8,865 nt of DNA from Desulfoprunum sp. (GCA_030696435.1 JAUYSF010000113.1:1-8865); one strand, 5' to 3'; shown: positions 1 through 7,027, counted from the first letter of the stretch. Notes: generated by a model from the letters alone, not told the origin. Numbers and translations: made by a program.

Positions 1-629
1 TGGCCATCGTCGGCCCAAGCGGCGGCGGCAAGACCACCCTCACCAATCTCATCCCCCGCTTTCTCGATCTCAAAGACGGGGCCATCCTGATCGACGGCAC
101 CGATATTCGGGATGTCACCATGCAATCCCTGCGCAGCCAGATCGCCATGGTCACCCAGCAGACGATTCTCTTTAACGATACCGTGCGCAACAACATCGCC
201 TATGGCGACCTGGAAAGCACCGAGGAAGAGATCAAAAAAGCAGCAGAAGCGGCCCATGCCCTCGATTTCATCAACAATCTGCCGCAGGGTTTTGATACGG
301 TCATCGGCGAAGGAGGAAGCCGGCTGTCCGGAGGCGAGCGTCAGCGTGTATCGATCGCCCGGGCCATCCTGAAAAACGCCCCGATCCTCATACTCGATGA
401 AGCGACCTCGGCCTTGGACACCGAATCGGAAAGAGAGGTCCAGAAAGCCCTGGAAAACCTGATGAAAGATAAAACCACCTTTGTCATCGCCCACCGTTTA
501 TCGACCATTATCAATGCCGACCGGATCATTGTCGTCAAAGACGGAGTCATTGTCGAGGAGGGGACCCATACTGAATTGCTGGCCCTGGGCAAAGAGTACG
601 AACTGCTCTACACCATGCAATATCGTTAG
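1..629 (+). CDS. msbA: MsbA-like lipid A/phospholipid ABC exporter, C-terminal nucleotide-binding domain (5' truncated by window edge)
   Basis: The reading frame is open from base 3 and ends at a TAG, leaving 208 residues: almost a whole ABC ATPase domain. The membrane domain lies off the left edge. All the ATPase motifs are visible: Walker A GPSGGGKTT (fragment residues 4-12), a Q-loop in MVTQQ (near 52), the signature LSGGERQ (108-114), Walker B ILILDEA (128-134) followed by the SALD D-loop, and the H-loop histidine in VIAHRLS (164). This NBD type belongs to exporters in which membrane and ATPase domains are fused, such as MsbA, which flips lipid A-core across the inner membrane using ATP. 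The MsbA call rests on the motif wording and on the O-antigen-ligase-like gene 76 bp downstream. Without the membrane domain another type I exporter of the same subfamily cannot be excluded. All motifs are intact, so it should be active. Confidence 0.85.
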   Translation, partial: AIVGPSGGGKTTLTNLIPRFLDLKDGAILIDGTDIRDVTMQSLRSQIAMVTQQTILFNDTVRNNIAYGDLESTEEEIKKAAEAAHALDFINNLPQGFDTVIGEGGSRLSGGERQRVSIARAILKNAPILILDEATSALDTESEREVQKALENLMKDKTTFVIAHRLSTIINADRIIVVKDGVIVEEGTHTELLALGKEYELLYTMQYR

Positions 630-692
630 ATCTGTACAGGAATTCGGGATATTGAGCGGAGCCGTGCTGGGTGAGGAATATATATTTATTGC

Positions 693-698
693 AGAGGA
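693..698 (+). promoter_or_regulatory. Ribosome binding site of the ligase gene
   Basis: AGAGGA lies 7 nt before the ATG at 706, which fixes that start. A second ATG at 699 abuts the site with no spacing and opens a different frame, so it is not a credible start. The 76-bp gap after the exporter holds no obvious terminator, so the two genes are probably co-transcribed. Confidence 0.7.
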
Positions 699-705
699 AT
701 GACGC

Positions 706-1926
706 ATGGCTCAATTGAACAAAAGACAGGCCCTCTTCACCCAGATGGGAGTCTGGGCCGTTATCTGCACCTGTTTCAGCATCCCGCTCTCAACCTCAGT
801 GATGGATCTCTGTTCGGCCCTGGTCATCCTGTTCTGGCTGCTTTCCGGCAAGGCCCTACTCCTGCCGCGCCTGGTCCGACACAATCCCGTGGTCTTTCTG
901 GCCACCGGGCTTTTTCTGTTCTTTATAGCAGGACTCACCTATTCGCCGGCCACGATCAGGGATTCCTTTGCCGTTTTGATGAAATACCGGGAACTGATCC
1001 TGCTGCCGATGGTCATATCGCTGGTCATGGATGACGAAACTGCGGTGCAAAAGGCGGAAAACAGCTTTCTGGCCGGAGCGATACTACTGCTCATTATTTC
1101 CTACGGTATGGCCTTTTCACTTATCCCTTCCATCAAATACGGCTATTCTCTCCTCTTTCATATCACCCACAGTTTTTTTATGGCGCTGCTGTCTTTCTGG
1201 GCCCTGCAGCGGGTCTTGGACTCGACACGATTCCGCTCTTTCTGGCTCCTGATCTTTCTTGCGGCAACTATCAACCTCATCTTTATCACGCCCGGCCGGA
1301 CCGGCATGCTCTCCTATGCCATACTCATGCTGCTGGCCCTCATGCAGCGTCTCCCTTGGAAGAGCAGATTGGCGGGCTGTCTTTTTTTCTGCCTGCTGAT
1401 CCCTGTCGGATTTTTCACCTCAGCCAACATTTCCTCCCGGGTTCAACAGGCCCTGCAGGACATAATTCACTATGAACAGGGCGTTTCCCGAACGTCTCTC
1501 GGGATGCGGCTCGACTGGTGGGGCAACAGCCTGGATCTTATCGGGGAAAAACCGCTGCTCGGACACGGGACCGGCTCATTTGCCATACAACAGGGGAAAT
1601 TGATCAAAGGCAGCAAAACCAAGCCATCAGACAATCCCCATAATGAATATCTCATGATCGGGGTTCAGCTCGGTATTCCAGGGATGGCGCTCTTCATTGC
1701 CCTCATGGTGAGTCAATGGCTCTGTGCACGCAGCTTTGAGCCGCACAGGAAGTTTCTGATTCAGGGGGTCGTGCTCACCATGGCGACCGGCTGCCTCATG
1801 AACTCGTTCCTCTTCGACTCCCATCAGGGTCATTTTTTTGCCTTCTTCTCGGCCCTGTTCTTTTCATCATCGAAGCCGTATCACGTGTTCAAGTCCTGCT
1901 CTTTTTCACCGACAATCTCCCGGTAA
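706..1926 (+). CDS. waaL: O-antigen ligase / Wzy polymerase family membrane protein (WaaL-like)
   Basis: This 406-residue protein is almost entirely hydrophobic, with roughly ten or more membrane segments and one larger polar loop at about residues 242-312. That is the topology of the Wzy_C / O-antigen ligase family, which transfers undecaprenyl-linked glycan to lipid A-core (WaaL) or polymerises O-units (Wzy) at the periplasmic face. Family-like motifs are PGRTGML (R198), PLLGHGTGSF (284-292) at the end of the large loop and HNEYLMIGVQLGIPG (H312). Conserved Arg and His residues at these places are implicated in catalysis in WaaL. The C-terminal SFLFDSHQGHFF stretch and last hydrophobic segment end near residue 388. 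The final ~18 residues are a polar tail encoded in the overlap with the convergent glycosyltransferase gene and may not be conserved. An exporter immediately upstream favours ligase over polymerase, but sequence alone does not separate the two well. Confidence 0.8.
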   Translation: MAQLNKRQALFTQMGVWAVICTCFSIPLSTSVMDLCSALVILFWLLSGKALLLPRLVRHNPVVFLATGLFLFFIAGLTYSPATIRDSFAVLMKYRELILLPMVISLVMDDETAVQKAENSFLAGAILLLIISYGMAFSLIPSIKYGYSLLFHITHSFFMALLSFWALQRVLDSTRFRSFWLLIFLAATINLIFITPGRTGMLSYAILMLLALMQRLPWKSRLAGCLFFCLLIPVGFFTSANISSRVQQALQDIIHYEQGVSRTSLGMRLDWWGNSLDLIGEKPLLGHGTGSFAIQQGKLIKGSKTKPSDNPHNEYLMIGVQLGIPGMALFIALMVSQWLCARSFEPHRKFLIQGVVLTMATGCLMNSFLFDSHQGHFFAFFSALFFSSSKPYHVFKSCSFSPTISR

Positions 1927-2897
1927 AGATCGAAATATTTTCCAACGATCAGGGGAATGGTGAAGTCCTGCCGTTTTTCATCGGCAACTTTTTGAAATTC
2001 TTTCAGATACTCATCATAGTGGGAGTACACTTCCATGATCTTGCGGCCGAGTTGGTCCTGGCTGCTCTGAAACATCTCCGGCAAGATTTCCGGCACGGCC
2101 CCCACCGGGGTGGCAATCAGAACATCGGCGTAGAACAGCGACTCGATCATCACCTTGGGCCCGCCTTCCTGATGCGATGCCACCACAACAAGATGGGCCT
2201 TTTTCATAAGCAAGGGAATATCGTCGCGGAAGCCGGCCAGCGAGACCTTGCCTTTCAAACCATGTTTTCGAATTTTCTTTTCAAGATTGTCCTTTTCCGG
2301 GCCTTCACCGACGATCTGCAGACGAAAATCAAAGGGCAGGCTGCCGACCTGATCTATCAGAATGTCAAATCCTTTGATCCGATCAAGACGGCCGACAGCA
2401 ACCATCGTAAAGACCTCCTCCTTGTCGACAATCCCAATAACCTCCGGCACAACACCGTTGTGGATGACACAAATGTGTGCTCCTCTTGCCGGGATTACCG
2501 ATCTCCCGGCCTTTTCCGAAACGGTGCTGACCCAGCGCAGGGTGTTGAATATCCTGCCTTTCCGGTCGTTGTGTTTGGTTCCCAGATGTTTGAAACCGAG
2601 CAGTCGGTTCACCCTGGCAACCAGGGTTGTACCCTTGGCGGCATGGGTATGGATGATATCGGGGCTCAGCTCTTTGAGTCGGGCATAGAGCTCAAGATGC
2701 AGGAAGGGATTGTTGCTCGTGGGATGGGAGTTGAGGCGCACCTGCCGGACATCAGGTGAAAATCTTTTTTCAATCGTGGCATTACGCAAAAGCAGGGCCG
2801 TAACTTCATGATCCCTTGCCAGTGCGTTGGAAAGCTCGACAAAGACTTTTTCCGCCCCGCCAAAGCCCTCTGATGCCATGAATTGCACAATTTTCAT
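1881..2897 (-). CDS. Family GT4 glycosyltransferase, probably for LPS or other surface glycan
   Basis: The protein has 338 residues from the preferred start. It shows the two-domain GT-B layout of GT4 retaining transferases: an N-terminal acceptor domain opening MKIVQF with a glycine-rich GFGGAEKV loop (11-18), IIHTHAAKG (81-89), the linker motif IHNGVVP (145-151), then the donor-binding domain with VAVGRLDRIKGFD (167-178), IVGEGPE (195-201), LAGFRDD (220-226) and the E-x7-E motif EGGPKVMIE (E244, E252), which binds the nucleotide sugar. Donor and acceptor cannot be read from sequence. The start is chosen because MKIVQF is the usual family beginning. It lies 2 nt after the kinase stop. An ATG at 2918 would add 7 residues and overlap the kinase by 19 bp. 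Neither has a good Shine-Dalgarno site, so translation is probably coupled. The 3' end overlaps the convergent ligase gene by 46 bp. Confidence 0.85.
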   Translation of the reverse strand: MKIVQFMASEGFGGAEKVFVELSNALARDHEVTALLLRNATIEKRFSPDVRQVRLNSHPTSNNPFLHLELYARLKELSPDIIHTHAAKGTTLVARVNRLLGFKHLGTKHNDRKGRIFNTLRWVSTVSEKAGRSVIPARGAHICVIHNGVVPEVIGIVDKEEVFTMVAVGRLDRIKGFDILIDQVGSLPFDFRLQIVGEGPEKDNLEKKIRKHGLKGKVSLAGFRDDIPLLMKKAHLVVVASHQEGGPKVMIESLFYADVLIATPVGAVPEILPEMFQSSQDQLGRKIMEVYSHYDEYLKEFQKVADEKRQDFTIPLIVGKYFDLYREIVGEKEQDLNT

Positions 2898-2899
2898 AT

Positions 2900-4723
2900 T
2901 CAGGGCACAGCTCGCCATTGCGGTAGAGAGACTTTGACCGTTGTCCCATGACCGCTGACACTCTTGATTTCAATCTTCCCCTCGTGTTCTTCAATGATTT
3001 TTGCAGACATCGCCAAACCAAGCCCGGTCCCATCACTTTTACTGGTGACATAGGGATCAAACACCCGTGCTAACAGCCTCGCATCAATGCCGCAGCCAGT
3101 GTCTTCCACAAGACAGACGACCGATTTTTCCTCAAGAGAAGTGGCGATATTCAACTCCCCACCTTCCTGCATGGCCTGAAGGGCATTGAGAAAAAGATTG
3201 AGGAAAACCCCATTGAGTTTATCCTGATCGGCGTGGACGAAATCTGGCTCTGCCGTAAACGCCGTCGAGATAGACACCCCGGCGGCATCGGTATCAACAC
3301 GGATGAGGGAAATAGCCTTCTGCAGGACCTCGCTCAGAGAAATTTTCTTCTTCTCCAAGCCGCCCGGCCGCGCGTAATCAAGGAGCTCACTTATGCTGCG
3401 GTTCAGTCTTTCCACCTCCCGTACCAGGATATCGGCCGCTTCCCTGTCCGGGCTGGTATCGGCAAACCTCGATTTCAAGAGGACCGCCAGGCCCTTGATC
3501 GAACTCAGAGGATTTCTCAGCTCATGAGCCACGCCAGCCGCCATTTCACCCAGTGCCGCGAGTCGCTCACTTCTCTTGAGCTCTTCCTCAAGTTTTTTTA
3601 CCTCACTCACATCCTGGATCAGCAACATGGTACCGACATGCCGATCTTCACTATCCACGATGGAGAGAGCGGCCAGCAGCAGAGAGCGAATCCGACCTTC
3701 CGCTCCCCGAAGACTGAGTTCGTGGCGATACGGCCCCTTGCCTCTTGTAGCAGATTGCCCTATGATTTCTACAAGTTGTGCTGGCAGGACCGTTGCCGGA
3801 TCACATCCAACCGCCTGGGACTCAGTGATCCCCAGGATTTCTTCGGCGACCAGATTGAAGATCTGAATATTGCCGGCATTATCTGTTGCGACAAGGCCAA
3901 CCGGTAAGGAGGAAACGAGGAGATCGGTAAAGGCCCGCATGCGTCTCAGGCGGGTCTGAGACCCCTTGTAGCCCTGCAGAGTCAAGAGGGAGAGCCAGCC
4001 GCCAATACCCACCAAAAGAAGCACCACAGAGAGAATAATGATCTGAAGCAGTTGGCGTTTGACAGCCGTATTGAGCTGCTCGGGGTCAAGTTCCACCAGT
4101 AGTATATATTTCTCTGCCTGAAGCCGCTCAAGCTCGTCACGCCATTTCTGAGAGCCCTGCTGCAGCCCGCGCCTCTGCCCCATCATCGGCATCCCCCAGC
4201 CCTGATGCATTGGCATCCTCTCCATGGCGTCACGGGGGCTCAAAGGAGCATAGATGGCCGCAACCTGGAAACCATCACGATCGTCCCCATCCAGTAAATT
4301 AAAACGGAATATGGCATTGCCGGGGGGCTGCCCTTCCAGCTCCTTGAGAAAGGCCGTGGTCTGGGGGGGAAGTTTGCCGCCAATATTCTTGTTCTCAGAG
4401 CCTGCGAGAACATTACCCTGGCGATCTGCAAACAGGACAAAATGGATACCCGGCTGTTCCGCGGTCTGTTCGATAACCTGTTGGACATATTCGGTCCATC
4501 GCCAACCGGCATCTTCAAAACTATGGTTGTTCTCGCGAAATTTAGCCCTTGAGGCGGCATTCACAAATCGTATGATGGTGATTCCCTTCTGCAGCAGGAC
4601 CTCCGTCATCAGCTGTTTCTCACGACGATAGTTGGTCGTCGCAAAAACACCGATGATAATCGCCAGCAATGAGCAGGCAGCCGCGAGAATCCAGGGCGAG
4701 ACATTGGCAAGACGGACTTTCAT
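2900..4723 (-). CDS. Membrane sensor histidine kinase with PAS domain (ZraS/NtrB-like architecture)
   Basis: The protein has 607 residues. In order: a membrane segment at about 11-29, a periplasmic sensor region at about 30-225, a second membrane segment at about 226-249, a PAS domain at about 268-372 with no room for a HAMP domain, a short helix, then a HisKA domain with H-box VAHELRNPLSS and phosphoacceptor H400. The ATPase domain carries N-box residues N509 and N513, G1 box DTGCGID (541-547), F-box FDPYVTSK (555-562) and G2 box GTGLGL (565-570). Every catalytic box is intact, so it should autophosphorylate. The periplasmic part holds a methionine-rich stretch (167-181), so a metal or redox signal is possible. 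The architecture resembles ZraS, which pairs with NtrC-family regulators, but no response regulator is encoded here, so its partner must lie elsewhere. It follows the nucleosidase-like gene by 9 nt, with no clear Shine-Dalgarno site. An in-frame TAG just upstream excludes a longer start. Confidence 0.93.
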   Translation of the reverse strand: MKVRLANVSPWILAAACSLLAIIIGVFATTNYRREKQLMTEVLLQKGITIIRFVNAASRAKFRENNHSFEDAGWRWTEYVQQVIEQTAEQPGIHFVLFADRQGNVLAGSENKNIGGKLPPQTTAFLKELEGQPPGNAIFRFNLLDGDDRDGFQVAAIYAPLSPRDAMERMPMHQGWGMPMMGQRRGLQQGSQKWRDELERLQAEKYILLVELDPEQLNTAVKRQLLQIIILSVVLLLVGIGGWLSLLTLQGYKGSQTRLRRMRAFTDLLVSSLPVGLVATDNAGNIQIFNLVAEEILGITESQAVGCDPATVLPAQLVEIIGQSATRGKGPYRHELSLRGAEGRIRSLLLAALSIVDSEDRHVGTMLLIQDVSEVKKLEEELKRSERLAALGEMAAGVAHELRNPLSSIKGLAVLLKSRFADTSPDREAADILVREVERLNRSISELLDYARPGGLEKKKISLSEVLQKAISLIRVDTDAAGVSISTAFTAEPDFVHADQDKLNGVFLNLFLNALQAMQEGGELNIATSLEEKSVVCLVEDTGCGIDARLLARVFDPYVTSKSDGTGLGLAMSAKIIEEHEGKIEIKSVSGHGTTVKVSLPQWRAVP

Positions 4724-4732
4724 CTGTAGGCA

Positions 4733-6421
4733 CTAGGCTTGAGATTTGAGGATTTTCTGGAGAATGACCTTAGTGATCATATAGGTCGGCACGATGCCCT
4801 CCTCTCCCATCGGCCCGGAAGCGAGTGTCTGGCCACTGAGTAGCGGATTATCCGAGGCATAGTAGGCATAGCGGATCTTCATGCTCTGCGGAATATGCCC
4901 CTGGATGATGGCAGCACTGATCGCCCTCTGATAATGCCCTCCCTCCATCTCCAGACCGACTGCCTTCCAGCTTGAGGTGTGAAAGCGCTCCAGGACATCA
5001 CGGTTCTGCAGCGAGGTGCCAAGTACTGTCACCATTGGCCCCGAGTAGACATTCACGCCGGGGTCAAAGTCGTCTACGGACAGATCATTATTGACGATAT
5101 AGTTGTGGGGAGTGCCTTCCATGACATGGGCGGTCGCCAGCATGATATCGCCCTTCTTACCGGGCAGGATGCCGGCCTTGCCCATAATGGAGATGGATTC
5201 GATGCTAAAAGCAATCACCTTATCTTCTATCTGACAAGGACAGAGAAACTCATCCATCAACTCGAAGGCCTGGGTGCCAAAGGCATAATCCATGACCACC
5301 AGAACCGGCTGCAGCTCTTTGATCAAAAGGGAGCTGAACTGCAAAGCCGGATGCAGAGTAGCCGGATCAATCAGGCTGGTATCGATAATATTGACATCGA
5401 TATTGGAACCGGAAAAATCTTTGTGAAAAAAATACCCATGTTTCTCGGCGTATTCACTTATTTTTTTGCCTTGGTTGCGGATCTGTCGCACCATCTCGTA
5501 GAGGTCATCAGAGGCCTTGTCATCTTTTTCAGCAAGCATGCCGGGGCCATAGATGATATTGCGCACGGAATGCATATTGGCGCTGATGATATGCAGGGGC
5601 CTCTGCTGAAAGCCCAATTGATAGAGGCGCTCCTTGATGGACTGCGCCCAGAGAGAGGCATATTTGTGATGCCCGATCATATCAAGGAGAGACGGGGTGA
5701 AATACAGGGTCAACTCTTCCTTTTCCGATATCTGTTCTTCGATTGTCCTTTTCCCGAGGCTATAGATGATATTGAACAGGCCGTTATTGGAATGATTGAC
5801 CCTTCTATTTTCTTCGAGATATTCATAGGTATTGCGGGTCTCTTTGTAGGTTCTGCCGAGGATTATTGAAAGATTCCAGATCGCCTGATCAAGCTCCTCA
5901 CCCTGCAGGCCTTGCTCTTTCTGGACAATTTTTTCTAATTCGAGCCATTCAGTGCTGGTTCCATCAACCTTATTGCAGGCCTGCTGATGAATCTTATGCG
6001 ATTCGATCGTCAGAAAGGTGATATGTGTCAGGATATCGTAGATCTCACTCTGGCCGTGAGTTATGACAAAACACATCTCTCTTTCCGACACGGCATAGGA
6101 TACCCGCCGTCTCTTCAGAGGCACAATCTCCTCGAAGGAGGTGTCCTGAAAATCCTCCTGAGCCGTGAGGATGATCCGGTTGCATTTCTCAATCCCTCTT
6201 GGCATCCTGTCTATTACATATTCGAGGCCTTTGAGTTCGACTATCCTCGGATCAGGCATCGAACCATATATTTCAGGGCTGAACATCTTCAGAGCCTCTG
6301 CCAGTTTTTCACCGGCCTTCCCCGAGGGCTTGTATACCCCCTGAAGGGTAAGGGCATCCGCCAGGGTTTTAAAGGTCCGTATAGCGTTTCGGGCTTTCTG
6401 GGATTTTGACAGTTCCTGCAT
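4733..6421 (-). CDS. Uncharacterised protein (DUF6909-like) with nucleoside phosphorylase/nucleosidase-like C-terminal domain
   Basis: The protein has 562 residues, with no signal peptide or membrane segment, so it is presumably cytosolic. I recall a family of unknown function (DUF6909) with this opening (KPSG, SPEIYGSM, YVIDRMP, KRRR, RSEIYDILTH-type motifs), but cannot verify it. Residues 1-240 are largely helical and polar and match no enzyme I recognise. The C-terminal part reads like a PNP/UDP-phosphorylase or nucleosidase fold: SIMGKAGILPGKKGDIMLAT (411-430, a glycine loop then a GDI strand), MEGTPHNYIV (434-443), GLEMEGGHYQ (489-498, like the catalytic MEG/MES segment) and YYASDNPL (520-527, like the ISD segment with the acid D524). 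Purine nucleosidases such as AMN and MTAN use this pair. Substrate and activity are unknown. The start is fixed by AGAGGA 6 nt upstream and an in-frame TGA 30 nt upstream. It leads an operon with a sensor kinase and a glycosyltransferase. Confidence 0.8.
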   Translation of the reverse strand: MQELSKSQKARNAIRTFKTLADALTLQGVYKPSGKAGEKLAEALKMFSPEIYGSMPDPRIVELKGLEYVIDRMPRGIEKCNRIILTAQEDFQDTSFEEIVPLKRRRVSYAVSEREMCFVITHGQSEIYDILTHITFLTIESHKIHQQACNKVDGTSTEWLELEKIVQKEQGLQGEELDQAIWNLSIILGRTYKETRNTYEYLEENRRVNHSNNGLFNIIYSLGKRTIEEQISEKEELTLYFTPSLLDMIGHHKYASLWAQSIKERLYQLGFQQRPLHIISANMHSVRNIIYGPGMLAEKDDKASDDLYEMVRQIRNQGKKISEYAEKHGYFFHKDFSGSNIDVNIIDTSLIDPATLHPALQFSSLLIKELQPVLVVMDYAFGTQAFELMDEFLCPCQIEDKVIAFSIESISIMGKAGILPGKKGDIMLATAHVMEGTPHNYIVNNDLSVDDFDPGVNVYSGPMVTVLGTSLQNRDVLERFHTSSWKAVGLEMEGGHYQRAISAAIIQGHIPQSMKIRYAYYASDNPLLSGQTLASGPMGEEGIVPTYMITKVILQKILKSQA

Positions 6422-6427
6422 AAAGAT

Positions 6428-6433
6428 TCCTCT
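6428..6433 (-). promoter_or_regulatory. Ribosome binding site of the nucleosidase-like gene
   Basis: On the minus strand AGAGGA lies 6 nt before the ATG at 6421. With an in-frame TGA 30 nt upstream of that ATG, this leaves 6421 as the only sensible start. Confidence 0.75.
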
Positions 6434-6452
6434 GGTTCTTGCACGTTCTCAG

Positions 6453-6472
6453 GCGAGAATCAAACTTCTCGC
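6453..6472 (-). promoter_or_regulatory. Perfect inverted repeat in the leader of the nucleosidase-kinase-glycosyltransferase operon
   Basis: Arms GCGAGAA and TTCTCGC (7 bp, perfect) flank a 6-nt loop, ending about 31 nt before the start codon at 6421 and about 19 nt before its ribosome site. No T-run follows on the minus strand, so it is not a classical terminator. It could be an operator or an mRNA hairpin affecting translation or stability. The structure is read directly; the role is inferred. Confidence 0.4.
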
Positions 6473-6557
6473 AGCAACGGTATCTCATTGATCGCACATT
6501 TCCTCCGGGCCCATGTCTGTGCCCAAGGGAGAATCTATAAGATTGGTATCTTTTTAT

Positions 6558-6587
6558 AGTGTACCAGCTTGTTGGGAGATTTCTCAA
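6558..6587 (-). promoter_or_regulatory. Candidate sigma70-type promoter for the minus-strand operon
   Basis: On the minus strand a TTGAGA (-35-like) and a TACACT (-10-like) are separated by 18 bp in an A/T-rich stretch, about 140 nt upstream of the nucleosidase-like start. The match is moderate and the spacer is one base over optimum. It is the best candidate I found, but such matches arise by chance. Confidence 0.3.
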
Positions 6588-6802
6588 AATTATTTTTTCG
6601 TCCAAGAGGCAAAATATCCATCCTGAAGTTTGAGCAATGGAACTGGCACGAAGGAGCAACCAACAGAAAGACTACGATACAAATAATAATTTGAAATCTC
6701 TTGCCTGGGCAAAACATCCACGCTAAACTGAAAGAGTTACAGACGAAACACCTCCGGGAAAGCCTTTTGCACTTATTACTCTACTCGCACGCCTACCGAT
6801 TT

Positions 6803-7027
6803 ATGATAAAACTGACCAAGATGAATGGCCAAGTCTGTCTCCTCAATCATGCGCTTATTGAGATTATCGAGGAATCGCCCGACACGTGCATAACCATGAG
6901 TAATGGAAATCGCTATCTTATTCTTGAATCAGGCGAGGAGATCAGAGAAAAGATTATCGCTTTCAATGTGGAGATCCTACAGCGGGCCGGTTACAACACC
7001 TCGTTGGTCAAGCCAACAGCAGAATAG
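6803..7027 (+). CDS. flbD: Flagellar FlbD (SwrD) family protein
   Basis: This small 74-residue protein opens MIKLTKMNG and continues with a hydrophobic-acidic core (LNHALIEIIEESPDT, 15-27), TMSNGNRYLILESGEEI (31-47) and a helical end. That is the compact FlbD/SwrD family found in flagellar operons directly before motA. SwrD in Bacillus is reported to support stator power and swarming, but the molecular role is poorly defined. The start is the ATG that gives the canonical family N-terminus. A TTG at 6701 would add 34 residues with no family resemblance. No good Shine-Dalgarno sequence precedes 6803, which is a weakness of this start. It lies 55 bp upstream of motA and is probably in its operon. 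Confidence 0.85.
   Translation: MIKLTKMNGQVCLLNHALIEIIEESPDTCITMSNGNRYLILESGEEIREKIIAFNVEILQRAGYNTSLVKPTAE

Larger units (their letters stand above)
6422..6802. other. Divergent intergenic region (381 bp) between the minus-strand operon and flbD
   Basis: No convincing full-length gene lies here. It separates two operons running in opposite directions, so it should hold both promoters. On the minus strand I see a sigma70-like element, a leader of about 130 nt, a GGAGG sequence ahead of a possible short ORF, an inverted repeat and the ribosome site of the nucleosidase-like gene. On the plus strand no good match to a sigma28 or sigma54 promoter was found. An imperfect palindrome, TTGCC-TG-GGCAA, sits at 6701-6712, about 90 nt before flbD, and could be an operator. 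Confidence 0.6.

Noticed and set aside
699..1034. Plus-strand ORF starting at the ATG overlapping the ligase start
   Set aside because: The ATG directly abuts the ribosome site and the frame lies inside the membrane protein gene, with no recognisable product.
1992..2759. Long plus-strand ORF (255 codons) opposite the glycosyltransferase gene
   Set aside because: It is the antisense shadow of a gene with clear GT4 motifs, and its translation shows no recognisable domain.
3233..3907. Plus-strand ORF (224 codons) opposite the histidine kinase
   Set aside because: It lies entirely within a kinase with all catalytic boxes intact, and its translation carries no motif.
4979..5869. Long plus-strand ORF (296 codons) opposite the nucleosidase-like gene
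   Set aside because: The opposite strand has a good ribosome site and a family-like protein with operon context. The antisense translation is His/Asp/Ile-rich with no motifs.
6645..6657. Sigma54-like promoter upstream of flbD (TGGCAC ... GC)
   Set aside because: The GG and GC elements are separated by 9 nt rather than the required 10, and the -12 part is poor.
6724..6749. Sigma28-like flagellar promoter (TAAA ... GACGAAAC)
   Set aside because: The spacer is one base short and the -10 matches only about 5 of 8 positions, so chance is likely.
6701..6802. TTG start giving FlbD a 34-residue N-terminal extension
   Set aside because: The extension has no family resemblance, and MIKLTKMNG at 6803 is the usual FlbD beginning.
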